From Parasponia andersonii (Eukaryota; Streptophyta; Magnoliopsida; Rosales; Cannabaceae): DNA of 64,000 nt. A program made the translations under genes and the position numbers. The notes beneath the pieces were generated by a model. That model ran no database searches. It was not told the DNA's origin and saw only the letters and a program-made list of their open reading frames with translations. Shown one piece after another: positions 37,361-48,976 of this stretch (positions within the stretch are counted from its first letter, which is position 1; every line of letters starts with the position of its first letter). The stretch covers positions 411,807-475,806 of the forward strand of contig JXTB01000086.1 in the NCBI GenBank assembly GCA_002914805.1. Reading direction: 5' to 3'.

Positions 37361-39943
37361 TCACTGAACTTGCTCGCCAATTAAGTCAAGACCAACCAGA
37401 AGGAAAGATATACCCTGAAACAACAAGAAGTAGAAATGGATGCCCTGAGCTGAGAGCAGGCTTCTAGCTGAGGCTGTAAGAAGAAGGAAAGAAAGAGCCA
37501 GTTCCTTTGTATAAATCCTGTTGTGCTTCTTCTTCTTAGTCTTCTTTTTAGAGGCCTTTTCCTCCTGCTCTCTTATTTCCTCCTTCATATCATCAAGGTT
37601 GGGAACTGAAACCCCTCTTTGATGTTTTGCCTCTTTCTCGACCAATGAGACAAGATCACCCTCCGATGAGCGGCCGGATTTCTTCGTCACAACCCACTCG
37701 TAAGCACTTCCGAGCTGGAATAGACCCGATATCATGGCGTTAAACTTGGTCACTGACATTGTGTTCTCAAAGAGAAGGTAGGGGACAATGAAAGGGAACG
37801 ATTTAGGGGCCGGAAGGATGTTGAGAAACGACATGGTAGCTGGAATGTAACACACAACCCAAGCTGGGAGCTCAGCTTCCGGGATGAACATTGTCAATGG
37901 GAGAATAATACAGAAAAGTGTGAATGAGTAAAAGGGTAATATCAGTTTTCTGAGAAGAAAGAAGAGGAATATCAAGTTGAATTTCTTCCAAAAGCTGATC
38001 TGTGAAAACCAAAATATTTAAACGTATAAGCACACAAATGAAATTAAACTCTCCCAAATTTAACTCTGGGCAACAAGTGTCAAAGAAATGTTCATAAATA
38101 TACAAACATTTATATACCTTGGATCGAATGATGTCAGGCAGACACAGCCGAAACAACTGCATGGGTCCAGAATGCCATCTGTGTTGTTGTTTCCTATAAG
38201 CTTCATAAGATTCGGGCAATTCACACTGGCACTGCATTTACAGATATTGAAAGCACTAAAAGTTAAGATTGGCCGATAAGAAAAAAAATAAAAAGAACCA
38301 TACTTGAAGGTCTAAAACACTAAATTAGTAAAGCTAGACAAGAAAAATTACCTCAACATCGTTTAAAAATATGAATTTCCATCCATGAAGATGAGCACGA
38401 ACAGCAATGTCCATGTCCTCAACAGTGGTTCTCTCTAGCCAACCACCAGAATCCTCCAAGGCCTTAATTCTCCACACACCAGCCGTCCCATTAAACCCAA
38501 AGAAGTTAACAAAAACACCATTTACTTGCTGCTCTACCTCAAAGTGAAACGCTAAGTTAATATTCTGCAACCTTGTGAGCAGGTTCTCGTCCTTATTCAC
38601 GAAGGACCACCTTGCCTGAACTAAACCCAGGTCCTCATTACCCTGTTAAAATAGCCAGCCTGTATTTTTAAGTCCGTCTATTTGTTCTTCTAATATAAAA
38701 AAAAGCATCATTCTTTTATAATATATTATAATGTGGTATCAGCCCCAGAAAAAGGTTTTCAAGTTACCTTGAAGTGAGGGACTGTTCTCATAAGAAAATC
38801 AGGTGTGGGCTGAAAATCGGCATCAAATATGGCAACAAACTCATAGTCCCTTACATAATTGCAATTCATAGCAGACTTGAGATTACCAGCTTTGTAACCA
38901 TCTCTAATAACTCTGTGCCGATATACAATGCGGGCACCCGCACGCTGCCATTTATTGACCTCTTCTTTGATAAGTGTTTGAGTTGTTGTGTCATCCGAAT
39001 CATCCAGAATTTGGATTAGCATCTTTGATTTAGGCCATTCTAAGTTGCAGACTGCTGCAATTGATTGCTGATAAACCTGGAATTTTTCATCTGAAATTAG
39101 ACCAACATTCTACCAGAAAAGTAAACGTTATATTAGAGAAGCTTATACTTAAGATTCAAATGTTCTTACCTCCTTTTCATTGCACATGGGGATCTGAACA
39201 AGGACCATAGGAAAATAACCCTTCTCTCCAGATTCGAGATCCAATACGCCCTTTATAGGAACGGGTTTGATCTTCCTCAATCGGATCCAGAAACATCCCA
39301 AACAAAGGATTAATCTATCCAAACTCTGGATAAGGAAGAGGACAATACAAGCATTGGCCAAGAACTGAAGAGGAGGAGCGAGATACTCGACCCGAATGAA
39401 AATCCATGTCGAATAAACCCAATCGAAAGCACCCTTGACCGCAAATGGGGTGCTCCATAAGTTGTTCAACCGAAGATTTGGGGTACCGAAATGCCATCCC
39501 CGGAAGTACGCCGCTACTTCAAACCCAAGCAAAAGCAAAGACAGCCAAAGAAACACCTTTAAACAACCATAGAACCGACTCTTCACGGCGGGGTTCTCCG
39601 TTTCCCGGCGGCCACGGCGACCGGCGTCTCTGTCATTGTCGGCGTCTGTACGGCCCGAGGCCAAACGGCGCCGCACGACGGCGGCGAGGCCGAACATTGC
39701 CGAGGCAATGCTGGTTAAGCAGCCGGCGGCTCTGTGGGCCTTGAGAAGGAGAACCCAAGTGAGCTGTTTGGCGTTTTTGCTCCGGGACTTGTCACGGGCC
39801 CGACCCGGCGAACCGGACATGAGGAAGTCATCGTCGATCGGACCCTCCAGTTCGACCATGGACCAGTTGGGGTTCTCCATCTTCACCACTACCGGCGTGC
39901 CTCTCCGGCTCTCCTTCGCCCACCAATCAAACGAGGGTGCCAT
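37361..39943 (-). CDS. CSLC12: Cellulose synthase-like C, CSLC12-type xyloglucan glucan synthase
   Basis: This is a Golgi membrane glycosyltransferase of family GT2. CSLC proteins polymerise the beta-1,4-glucan backbone of xyloglucan from UDP-glucose. Exons (high to low) are 39943-39170, 39076-38768, 38642-38352, 38231-38118 and 37999-37361, all GT-AG and each a whole number of codons, giving 708 aa, close to the about 700 aa of Arabidopsis CSLC12. The N-terminus has [20 protein letters not shown] and [11 protein letters not shown] first membrane segment lies at about 127-147 and a second at about 192-219. Catalytic motifs in order are DDSDD (283-287), DAD (343-345), the VED aspartate (437) and QxxRW as QQHRW (473-477). 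Further hydrophobic segments lie at about 505-590 and 670-705. A Lys-rich loop ([11 protein letters not shown]) and the end [10 protein letters not shown] are family hallmarks. The start MAPSFDWW is used rather than an in-frame ATG nine codons upstream because CSLCs begin MAP. No break was seen. Confidence 0.95.
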
Positions 39944-40258
39944 CCTTAAGCTCTGATCCCTAAAACCCACTTCACAAAACTCTTTTCCCTTTCTGGGTTT
40001 TGGTTTTCAGGCCCGACCCGACTCAACCCGACCTTCTGTTCTTCTTCTTCTTCTTCTTCTTCTTCCCCTGGTTTCAAGGCTATCAAACCGGTTCGAAAAT
40101 GTTCTGTAATAAAAACCCACAAAAGGCTATGACTTTGATCTCATTGTCAGAAAAATAAAATAAAAGAGAGGAAAGAGAGACGCGTGGATGCGAAAGCAGA
40201 GCAAGACGTCTCTTAAATCATGGTGACATTCGGAAACAACTTACACGAGCGCTTGCTT

Positions 40259-40292
<34 letters not shown>

Positions 40293-40447
40293 TTTGGAGA
40301 GAGAAAATAAATGCAAAGCTACGAGTCGGCTTGGGGAGATGGAGGGTGACCCTGGCTGGGGATTTTAAGTACAAAATGAGCTTCCATTCAATTACAGCTT
40401 GCAAAGGGGTGTAATAATAAGAAAGGAAGAAAGAAAGAAAGAAGCCG

Positions 40448-40483
<36 letters not shown>

Positions 40484-40500
40484 CAGAAATATATTGGTAA
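39944..40500 (-). promoter_or_regulatory. 5' leader/promoter-proximal region of CSLC12 with CT microsatellites
   Basis: Upstream of the CSLC12 start (reading leftwards on the - strand) lie a TTC repeat (about 40037-40066 on +) and two GA repeats, 40261-40289 and about 40459-40482. These read as CT repeats in the sense of the gene. CT-rich leaders and Y-patch promoters are common in plants. A transcription start cannot be fixed by eye. Confidence 0.45.
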
Positions 40501-42726
40501 CAGCTCAACACGTCTTTGATTTTCATTCCAAACAAATTTTAAATTAATATTAAAAAAATAAAACAAAAAGAGGGAAAGAAAAAGAAAAATGTTTCTAACA
40601 AAAACACATACACGGACACCACGTTCTTAGGTCATATCAATTCATTAATTTTTCGAGAATTGATATTTATTTATTTATTTTTATTTTTTTACCTGTATAC
40701 CAACATCGCCACCGGATTTGCTAACACCAGAATCCTTAACATTAAAAACCCAAAATTTAAAAATTAAAAACAATTCGGAAAAGAACAATAGTATATTGAA
40801 GATCTACACTAATTTAAGGTTTTTAAAGGAGAGACATCAATTAAATCAAACTGTAGAAAATCACAAAAACTCCACACAGATTTCCGACAATGACTCGCAT
40901 TTTTTTTCTCCCTTTTTATTAATTTTTGTTTTCTACCTGCTCCTTTCAAACTATATTAAAATCAAATAAAAACACCAGAAGCCTAAGCCTTAATCCCGGA
41001 AATTTCCTTGTATGGATATAAAAATATAAATTAAAATCAAAATGGGGGGAGAAATTACAGGGATTTATACGCGTGCGAGAATTATTAGAAGCTTTTAATC
41101 GTCCTCCTTTTGGGGGTGGGTTTGGTCGTCTTCCCTTGTAATATCAATTAAGGATTTTTTTTTTTAATTATTGCACTCTTTTTTGAATTATTTAAAAAAA
41201 AAACAATAAAATTTAAAAGAACTTTTTAACTGCTTGTAAAAAGAGAAAAATAAAATAATCACGCGTCAAAGGCAAAAACATAGACTAGAAAGTTCAAAGG
41301 GAAGGAAGGGATAACGATCCTAAACCAACGGTAACGGACGTAATTTCATTACAGCAATAGAGTAAACAAAACCACTGTCTGCGTCATGTGTTATTTACTT
41401 GTCTTTTTAATTTACTAAAATGGTACCAAACGAGTCCTTCTTATCATATAAAAAATAAATAAATGACGACGACAAACAACGAGGCCTTAACTATAAATGG
41501 CACAAGTTGTCCATTAATTATCCAATCCGTGCCAATTTCGTAGTAACAATATAATCCATGTAATTTTTTAATTTGAAATAATTTGATTTTAGACGGTTTA
41601 AATTGTAATATATTGTTAAGTTTTTTATTAGAAACACATTATAGCATATTAAAATGTATTTAAAAAAAATAAACTGAATCAAAAGATTTTGAGATAAAAA
41701 AAAATATATTATTCGTATTTTTAAAGGTTTTTGGAACTACAAATTTAAAAAAATATTTTTTGAGATTATTCATTTTTGTGTTTGAAAATTTTAAAATGTA
41801 TTTTAAATACATTTTCAGATACCACCACGTATTTTTTATGTGTATTTTTTTGTTCAAAATTTATGATATGTGTCAATTTATATAATTTAAAAATTAAATT
41901 ACTTTAAATCGTTCAAATACTTAATTATCGCGTTTGAAACTTTAAATTTTATAAATTTATTTGGACGAAGAGGGCAATAGTCGTCTGGCAAATCCACAGG
42001 CCTTCAGACCAAAGCCGTACCTATTCAATTAGGAGTTATGGAGGGACAAACACGACCAAGTCCTACAAAACTAATTAGAAGTAATCGGTCCTTATTATTA
42101 TTGTTATGAATTTGGTGGAATTGTCCACTTTTCTCTCTTCCTCCAAAAGAGCACGCACGAATTCTACACATCATCGATTATGAGTTAACAATATTAACTG
42201 TTTTATTTTTTGTCTCATTATTTATTTTTTTTTAGCTGAAAAAAATATAAATTTGACCATGATAATGGCAATGGAGTTGGTAAATTTTGATTGAGAATTT
42301 AATATAGTGAATTAAATTCTTGGTGGACACCGGATAGATAGACATTGATGGAGCACTTCTACTTTAAGTGTAGCAACCATATAGATTTTGAAGCAAAATA
42401 GAGCAAATAGATCCAACTGATATGAGTTTCTCTGGGACCAATTATTGTTTAGCTGTTTAGATTGTGCCATAATGACAAAGGCGAAGTAGGATAAGTTGTC
42501 TAATTTTAACCTACACTCTTCATAGTAGAATCAATAAAAAGCTCTTACCTAAGAAAAAGTAGGTAAGGTACCTTTTTTATGTTTACTAATAGTAGGTAAG
42601 CTATTTAAGGGCATTATACTTGTGAAGTTTATTAATTAGTCATTTTCATATTAACTTTTTAAACATAACATGCATATAGATAGATAGGTTGCCAATCGAG
42701 CATATATCTTTTTTATTACTTATATG
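40501..42726. other. Intergenic AT-rich DNA, nothing recognised
   Basis: Scanned on both strands. Only low-complexity frames were found (for example 40718-40969, Asn/Lys/Thr-rich). A GC-richer patch at about 41030-41130 may belong to distal CSLC12 regulatory DNA, but there is no motif evidence. Confidence 0.35.
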
Positions 42727-42910
42727 TAGGTATTTTTTTTAGTCATTCAATCATTATTTAATAGTGATCCAATGATTATAATGATGCGCATGAAAATATG
42801 TACATTATTTATGCTATTTCTCTCTCTTATTTTTTAATATAAAAAAATATACATGATAAATTTTAATCGGCTAAAATGATACTTATTTATAAGTAAAAAA
42901 ATACTTACTG
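42727..42910 (-). mobile_element. MITE-like element, copy 3 of a local family (inverted)
   Basis: Read on the - strand it matches the copies at 14959 and 48079: an A/T-rich end (agtatttttttacttata), then gattaaaatttatcatgta, then attaaaaaataagagagaga, then ggatcactattaaataatga, and the end aaaaaaaatacctacatata. The terminal inverted repeats are about 17 bp and imperfect. It is non-coding. Confidence 0.7.
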
Positions 42911-43198
42911 AATTGGTACCCATATAGGTATATATATATATATATATCTTTTATAGAGAAAAAAAAAGATCCACAACCACTAAAAAAAAGATCAACCTAT
43001 CCATATTATATATCTAAATAAAAAAAAAATTCTCATATTCAAGATCTAGTAAATAAATTCATAAAAAAATAGATCTAGTATAAGAAATTTAAAACCCATA
43101 CAGATCAAAGTTCATATAGTACAAAATCTACATAAAGGTGGTACTACGACAAGAACTAAATATGAATTTATTATAAAATTAAAAAAAGAAAAAAAATA
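42911..43198. other. Short AT-rich spacer
   Basis: Contains a (TA)n run at about 42933-42948 and oligo-A stretches. No gene or element was recognised. Confidence 0.4.
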
Positions 43199-43831
43199 GT
43201 TAATGGCACTATTGATCTCCTACCTATTATCATTTTAATATATTGGTCTTCAACCTTTTTTTTATGACATTTAAGTACTAAACGATTTTTTTGGCACTAT
43301 TGGTCTTTTTGACATATTCAATTTAAGATTCTGAACATTCAATGGATATAATAAATTTTCAGTCAAATTTGATTAGTATAAAAACGTGCATATGATTTTT
43401 TTTAAATGATAATTTATTCATAAAATTACTATAGTTTGATTTTGTTCGTAAAGTTACTATAGTTTGATATAAATTAAGATTTATTAGTATAATTTTTTTC
43501 CCTTTTTTGAATTTTGTTTTAAAATGAGTTGTTTGTTTTATATTTTTCTTTGAATTTTAATTTTTCAAAAGATTAGCAGATGCAATATTATTAATCGGAA
43601 ATATGAGTAAAAAAACATAGGGACCAAATTGTTAAATAATTAAAAATCGAGATCAATAGTGTAAAATTTCTCTTATTCAGATGAATTTTAACAAAATCTT
43701 GTATAGAATATGCCAAAAGGACCAATGATACCAAAAAAAGAAACATCTAGTACTTAAATGACCAAAAAAAAAAAGATTGAGGACTAACATGCCAAAATAG
43801 TAATAGATTGAGGACCAATGGAGCCATTAAC
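43199..43831. mobile_element. Non-autonomous element with about 150-bp terminal inverted repeats
   Basis: The left end (gttaatggcactattgatct at 43199) and right end (about 43820, ggagccattaac) are complementary. The complement extends about 150 bp inward: acatttaagtactaaacga near 43266 pairs with tctagtacttaaatgacca near 43745, and ttggtctttttgacatattc near 43300 with its partner near 43710. The middle is AT-rich and non-coding. Long terminal repeats without a transposase suggest a Mutator-type non-autonomous element, but a 9-bp target duplication was not found, so the class is uncertain. Confidence 0.72.
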
Positions 43832-46800
43832 CCAAAACAAAACCCCTTTATCTTTGAAAAAGATGAGAAGATAAGAGAGAATGAGGAGAGGCCGAATAAG
43901 GACATCAAAGCACTCCCTTTTCGGTCTATTACGAGAGTAATGACAATAGTTTTTTAAAGAGAAAGAGAATATGGTCTCTTGAGGGAGAAAAAATTTTGAA
44001 CTTACTTTACTATTCTAAAGTTTTTTTAGTAGAATTATTATTATAAATTAATTAGACACAAACATCCTCTTTAAATTTGATTTTGTTATTATAAAAAAGT
44101 TATAATTTGACTATTTTTAAAATATGACATTCTCATATAAACTAAATTAGAAAAATTAATAAGAAATAATAAAATTACACTTAATGGATGATACACCGAT
44201 GTTTATATGACATTTTTACTTTGATTTTGGATATATATATAATTATTTAAAAAACTATTGTATCAACAATTTTTAAATTTATGTTAACTCTAAATCTATT
44301 GTTTCTTAAGGGTAATTTTATCACTTCTATCATTTTTTCCTAATTTTAATGATATGATGAGGTCATATTTCAAAAGTAGTCAAATTACAAAGCTTTTTAT
44401 TAAAAAAATCAAATTTAAAGGAGTTTTTTTGTCATATTTTTCAAAATACATGGGGTTTGGTTTAAAATATATATATATATATATACAAGGTCATTTACGA
44501 CATTTTCTTTAAAATATATACATATACCAGACAGTCGACTTGTTTGTTATAACTTTTATTATAAGAAAAAAAATCTTCAAAAAATTTTCTAAAAAAAAAA
44601 AAAAGCTAGTTAATTCATGTTTAAAAAGTTCTTAAAAAAATTATGAGAATTCATTCAAAAACTTACAAAAGTGGCTTTAAACGATAAAAGATTTTTGTAA
44701 GCCTTGCTAAAGATGCCGATTATTTAAGTTATATTTAATTGTGCTTTTCATGCTAAACTCAACGTTCCTCGACTCGAGGTAGATGATATTATGCTTGGTT
44801 AGTATATGTCAAACGAAAAATCCATATACCATAATAATATATACGAGAATAATATACGATGGATAGTGATGGAGCCACAACATTTTTGTAATAGAATCGG
44901 AAATTGTTTTTAAGGGAAAAAAAATAGTAATAGTTACCAAAATAAATCTGAAATTTCGTAATGTTAAGAAAATGTCAAAAAAAAAAAAGTTGAAATACAA
45001 AAGCAAATCCATATTAATAAATTTTCTATTTAAAAATTCAACTGTATACAAATACAAATATAAAATGCATAATAGAGCTACAATTATGAAATTTTTATAT
45101 ATCCTGACTTTTTATAATTCAACTTTATGAATTTAGTCCCTGAAAAAAAACCTTAAGCATTATAAAAAACATCTAAAAAATATAAAACAAAATCATTGAA
45201 GGAAAAATTGAACAAAATTTTATAATATTAATACAGATGATAGAAAAATGAATAAAATAATAAAGACATGTTAACATATCATTACGCATTATGTAATTTA
45301 GTCCTTATTAAATAAAATTACAAAAAATTTAATTCAAAAGAAAAAAAGTCCTTCAAAAGGAAAAAAGAAAAAAAAGAAGTGTAAGCTTCGGGGTTTTTTT
45401 TTTCTAAAAAAAGAAATATTCCACATAAAAACTCCTCATTTTGATAAAAAAAAAATACATACATAACAACAAATTGATTTTAATTAAAAACGTATATACC
45501 ATATATGTATGTATATATAAGAAACATATCCCAAGAAATTATTTAATTTAATTTTGTCTTCACTTTTCTATTCTTTTCTATTTTTATTGAGGTTTGGGAA
45601 TTTGAATAGCGAGTAAAAAAATGTCGTGAGAGAATAAGGAAAACATTTTCTAATTCCACTTTTTTCCGTCAATTTTGATTTCAAAAATTGAACAAAGAAT
45701 AGACATTTAAAATTTAAGTTGGTCTTATTAAATGAATAAAGATCTAACTTTATACTTATATATGAGAAATTGTTGGAAGAAAAACAATTTTAGCGGACGC
45801 AAGTTAATTAGAAATTTATAAGACTTTTACATGTGAGATGAAAAGAATGAAAATAATAATAATAATAAAAAGTAAGGGCCACTTCCCCCTCCGCACCTGA
45901 CAATGGATTAATTAAGTATACAAGTTTTATAAATTAAGGTTTTAGCGAAAGAAACAAATTATTTAGTTTGTTTATTGTCAAGCAATACTAAATGCACTTT
46001 TATTTGTCTATTATTATAACAATTTGGTAAATACCACATGCTAAATAATAGGATTAAGAGAGAATAAAAGAAGTAAAAATAGCGCACTCCTCTTAGTTTG
46101 TTACAGTGAGTTGCATGAGAATGGACGTGATCACAACGAGGATTAATTTCTAATTGCCTATTAAAAGTACTATTATACGAAGGACGATATACCCTCACTC
46201 TTGACTGTCCAATCCACCCACACCCTTTCAAGTTTCAAGTTTCAATTTTCAATCAGATGAGACGATATTAGATTTTGCTACCGGTTCAAAAATGACCTCA
46301 AACTCTATCTAATTTTAATGCCCAATTTACATTAGGACATGCCGTATAAAACCTTAAACTATTTAATCAATTCTATGATGGTATAATTAAGAGTCTTTAT
46401 AAGAAATGGTCTCGTTTTTAAGACCAATTTTAAAAAATGGTTGTCTTTGTACACTTATTTAATAAATAACCTTTTTATAATTTTATTTGATAAATAACTA
46501 TTTTTTAGTTGATTTATTTTTTTCATGAAGTAAATCAATTTTTTTAAAAATAAATTAATATATTTTGATATAAAAAATAAAATAAATCAATATAATTTGA
46601 TATACTAAATATGAAAAATGGTCAATTTTTAAATAATTTTAAAATTTTGTCATTTTATCTTTTGGTATTGTTTGAAAAATGGTCATTTTATAAATTATAA
46701 TTTAAAATTCAGTCATTTGACCAAAAAGTCCTAATACCCTATAATTATTCTCTAAAATTTCTCGAACAAAATAAAAGTTACTATCTAAAGTTTTAAGGTA

Positions 46801-47274
46801 ATGTGTTATCATTAATATCATTAATTCATTAGTTTAAAAATAATAATATTACATATCTGAACTCGTATTCTAATTTTTAATACGAATTTATGTGGCACGC
46901 GAGTATTAACACAATTCAAACATTCAATTCGTAAATATTATTAAATTTACATATATTTTACTAATTGAATAATGAAAATTTATATACTATATTTATTGAT
47001 AATAAAAAAACAGGATCCCGACACTATTCGGTTTAAAGACTTAAATTAGGAAGCGAAAATTAGATTGTTCATTTAAATTTCTTAATAAACTCTAATCATT
47101 GCTCATTAGCAATTTGGTTTAAACTATTCTCAACCCATTAAAAAAAAGGGTTAAATATAGTTTATCAACGCGTAAGACTTAGGCACCAAATGCACCACCC
47201 AAATTTTAGAGAAAGATGTAAATTGTAATGTATATTTCGACAAAATCGCACACAAATATGTGTAAAGAATTAAC

Positions 47275-47310
<36 letters not shown>

Positions 47311-48036
47311 ACTTCGATTATTGTATTTGTAACATTAAATGATTTTTCTGTCCTAAAAAAATTATCTTATATGTATCAAATTCTGTTCGCCGAAGGGAGC
47401 AGACTACAAGATCATTGTGTAATTTTATTCATTTATTTATTGTTATTTATTATTATTTTTTTTGGGAGTTATGGAAAACTATAAAATTGCCGTAGGCGTG
47501 AATCCGGTTCAAAAATTCAAACACTACCAAAGAACTGCCTGTTTAACAGAGGCCGCAGAAGATAAGGCAGGTAAATATTGGATTCCTCGGAGGTGTCAAA
47601 CGTGCCCTCGATCTTGACACGTGTCACCCGTGATTTCTTTTATTATTATTTATCATCGCTTCAGCCAAAAAAAAAAAGAGAAAAAAAAGGTGGGGTTTGC
47701 AAGGATGGCGTGTGAGGTTGATAGAGGCAAAGCCGATTATATTTATCACAGGCCGCACGAGATGACGATGTTTGATACAATGTGTGTCACGATGACAGGA
47801 CACGTGGAGTTGTCGTGTCTTTTATCACACACAACTCGTTTTTACAGGCGGGCCACCAATGCCGGCGGTTGTTGTCTTCGGCAACTTCGCGCAATCTCCG
47901 GGCCATTGCCATGTCATCCCACTTTTCACCGATAAAGTTGGTTCAAGACTTCAAGTGGACCCTCCTTGCCCTCACTCCTGCTAGATACTAGACTAGACGG
48001 TATAGCTAGTATGGGATATGGAGTTCTGTCTCATTT

Positions 48037-48069
<33 letters not shown>

Positions 48070-48078
48070 GCACTAATG
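43832..48078. other. Intergenic AT-rich DNA with microsatellites
   Basis: No family motif was seen. (AT)n runs lie at about 44468-44484, 47279-47308 and 48034-48069. The interval 47480-48000 is clearly less AT-rich than its surroundings and holds overlapping open frames (47621-47935 and 47782-47991), but neither shows a recognisable domain. It could be regulatory or remnant sequence. Confidence 0.4.
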
Positions 48079-48270
48079 TAGGTAATTTTTTTTAACTTAT
48101 CTATATATATATATATCAATTTGATCAATAAAATTTAAAAGGTATATTTTTTTATTGTAAAAAATAAGATAGAAAAAAATATTAATAATACACGTGTTTT
48201 CATGCAGTTAAGTATAACCATTGAATCGTCGGCTAAAAAAATATATCTACCCATAAGTTAAAAAAAATAC

Positions 48271-48272
<2 letters not shown>
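48079..48272 (+). mobile_element. MITE-like element, copy 4 of a local family
   Basis: It has the clearest termini of the family: taggtaattttttttaactt at the left and aagttaaaaaaaatacct at the right. Interior blocks are aataaaatttaaaaggtata, tttttattgtaaaaaataag and tataaccattgaatcgtcgg. It is flanked on both sides by (AT)n runs and ends about 30 bp before the long LTR element at 48304. Confidence 0.72.
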
Positions 48273-48301
<29 letters not shown>

Positions 48302-48303
48302 GC

Positions 48304-48915
48304 TGTTGTGCGGTCTAAAATCCTATGCCAGGTCGCATATATAAGAATATGTGCGACCTCCACCGCATAGATTATGTGCGACCTCCACCGCAAGAGTTTC
48401 GTGCGACCTTCTCCGAATAGGTTATGTACGACCCGAAAGAAAAGGAAACTAGTCTCTGCTTCGTCAAACGGGTAACCTATAAGGTTAGGGAAACAAAAGT
48501 CTCTCTTTCAAGTTCGACCAGTTACCCGATTTAAGTGATTACCCAATTATGTTGTTACTCAAATTGTATTACCCAATTGTATAGTTACCCATTTTGACAA
48601 TTAGGAACATTGAGTTATCCTCATCTATATAAAGGGAGCTCAAGGTTTCGGGGAGGGGGATGGTTTTTTCCGAATCTAGAGAAGCAAAAGAATTCTTAAG
48701 AGTATTTTCTTCTTTTCAGACAACACATTTTAATTTTGAGCTCTGGTAATTCTCCAGAAAATAGTGAAAAATAGTGGACGTAAGCTCATATTTTTCGAGG
48801 CTGAACCACTATAAAATCTTTGCCTCTTTATTTGTTTTGATTAATAACCCTATTCACACAAGCCACATCTCATAATTTTTTCTAAAATTTATTGTTGACA
48901 AAACCTCCATCAACA
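48304..48915 (+). repeat. 5' LTR of the 48-57 kb element
   Basis: It begins TGTTGTGCGG and ends CCATCAACA. It contains a TATA box (ctatataaag, 48624-48633) in + orientation. Short repeats of the form gtgcgacctccaccgca occur near the left end: this LTR has one more unit than the 3' LTR, which explains its 26-bp greater length. Confidence 0.92.
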
Positions 48916-48916
48916 A

Positions 48917-48934
48917 TTGGCGCTAGAAAAAGGG
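48917..48934 (+). other. Putative primer binding site
   Basis: The sequence ttggcgctagaaaaaggg starts one or two bases after the 5' LTR. The TGGCGC core fits pairing with a tRNA 3' CCA end, as in many plant Ty3/gypsy elements. The exact tRNA could not be named from memory. Confidence 0.6.
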
Positions 48935-48976
48935 CTATTCCGGCAAAATAGTTTGTCAAATTTCACTTTTTTAATA

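Noticed and set aside
39445-39956. Several + strand open frames over the first exon of CSLC12
   Set aside because: They are antisense shadows of the GC-richer coding exon; the - strand frame carries all the family motifs.
47621-47991. Overlapping + strand frames in a GC-richer island
   Set aside because: No conserved domain in either frame, and the two overlap in different phases, so no evidence supports either as a gene.
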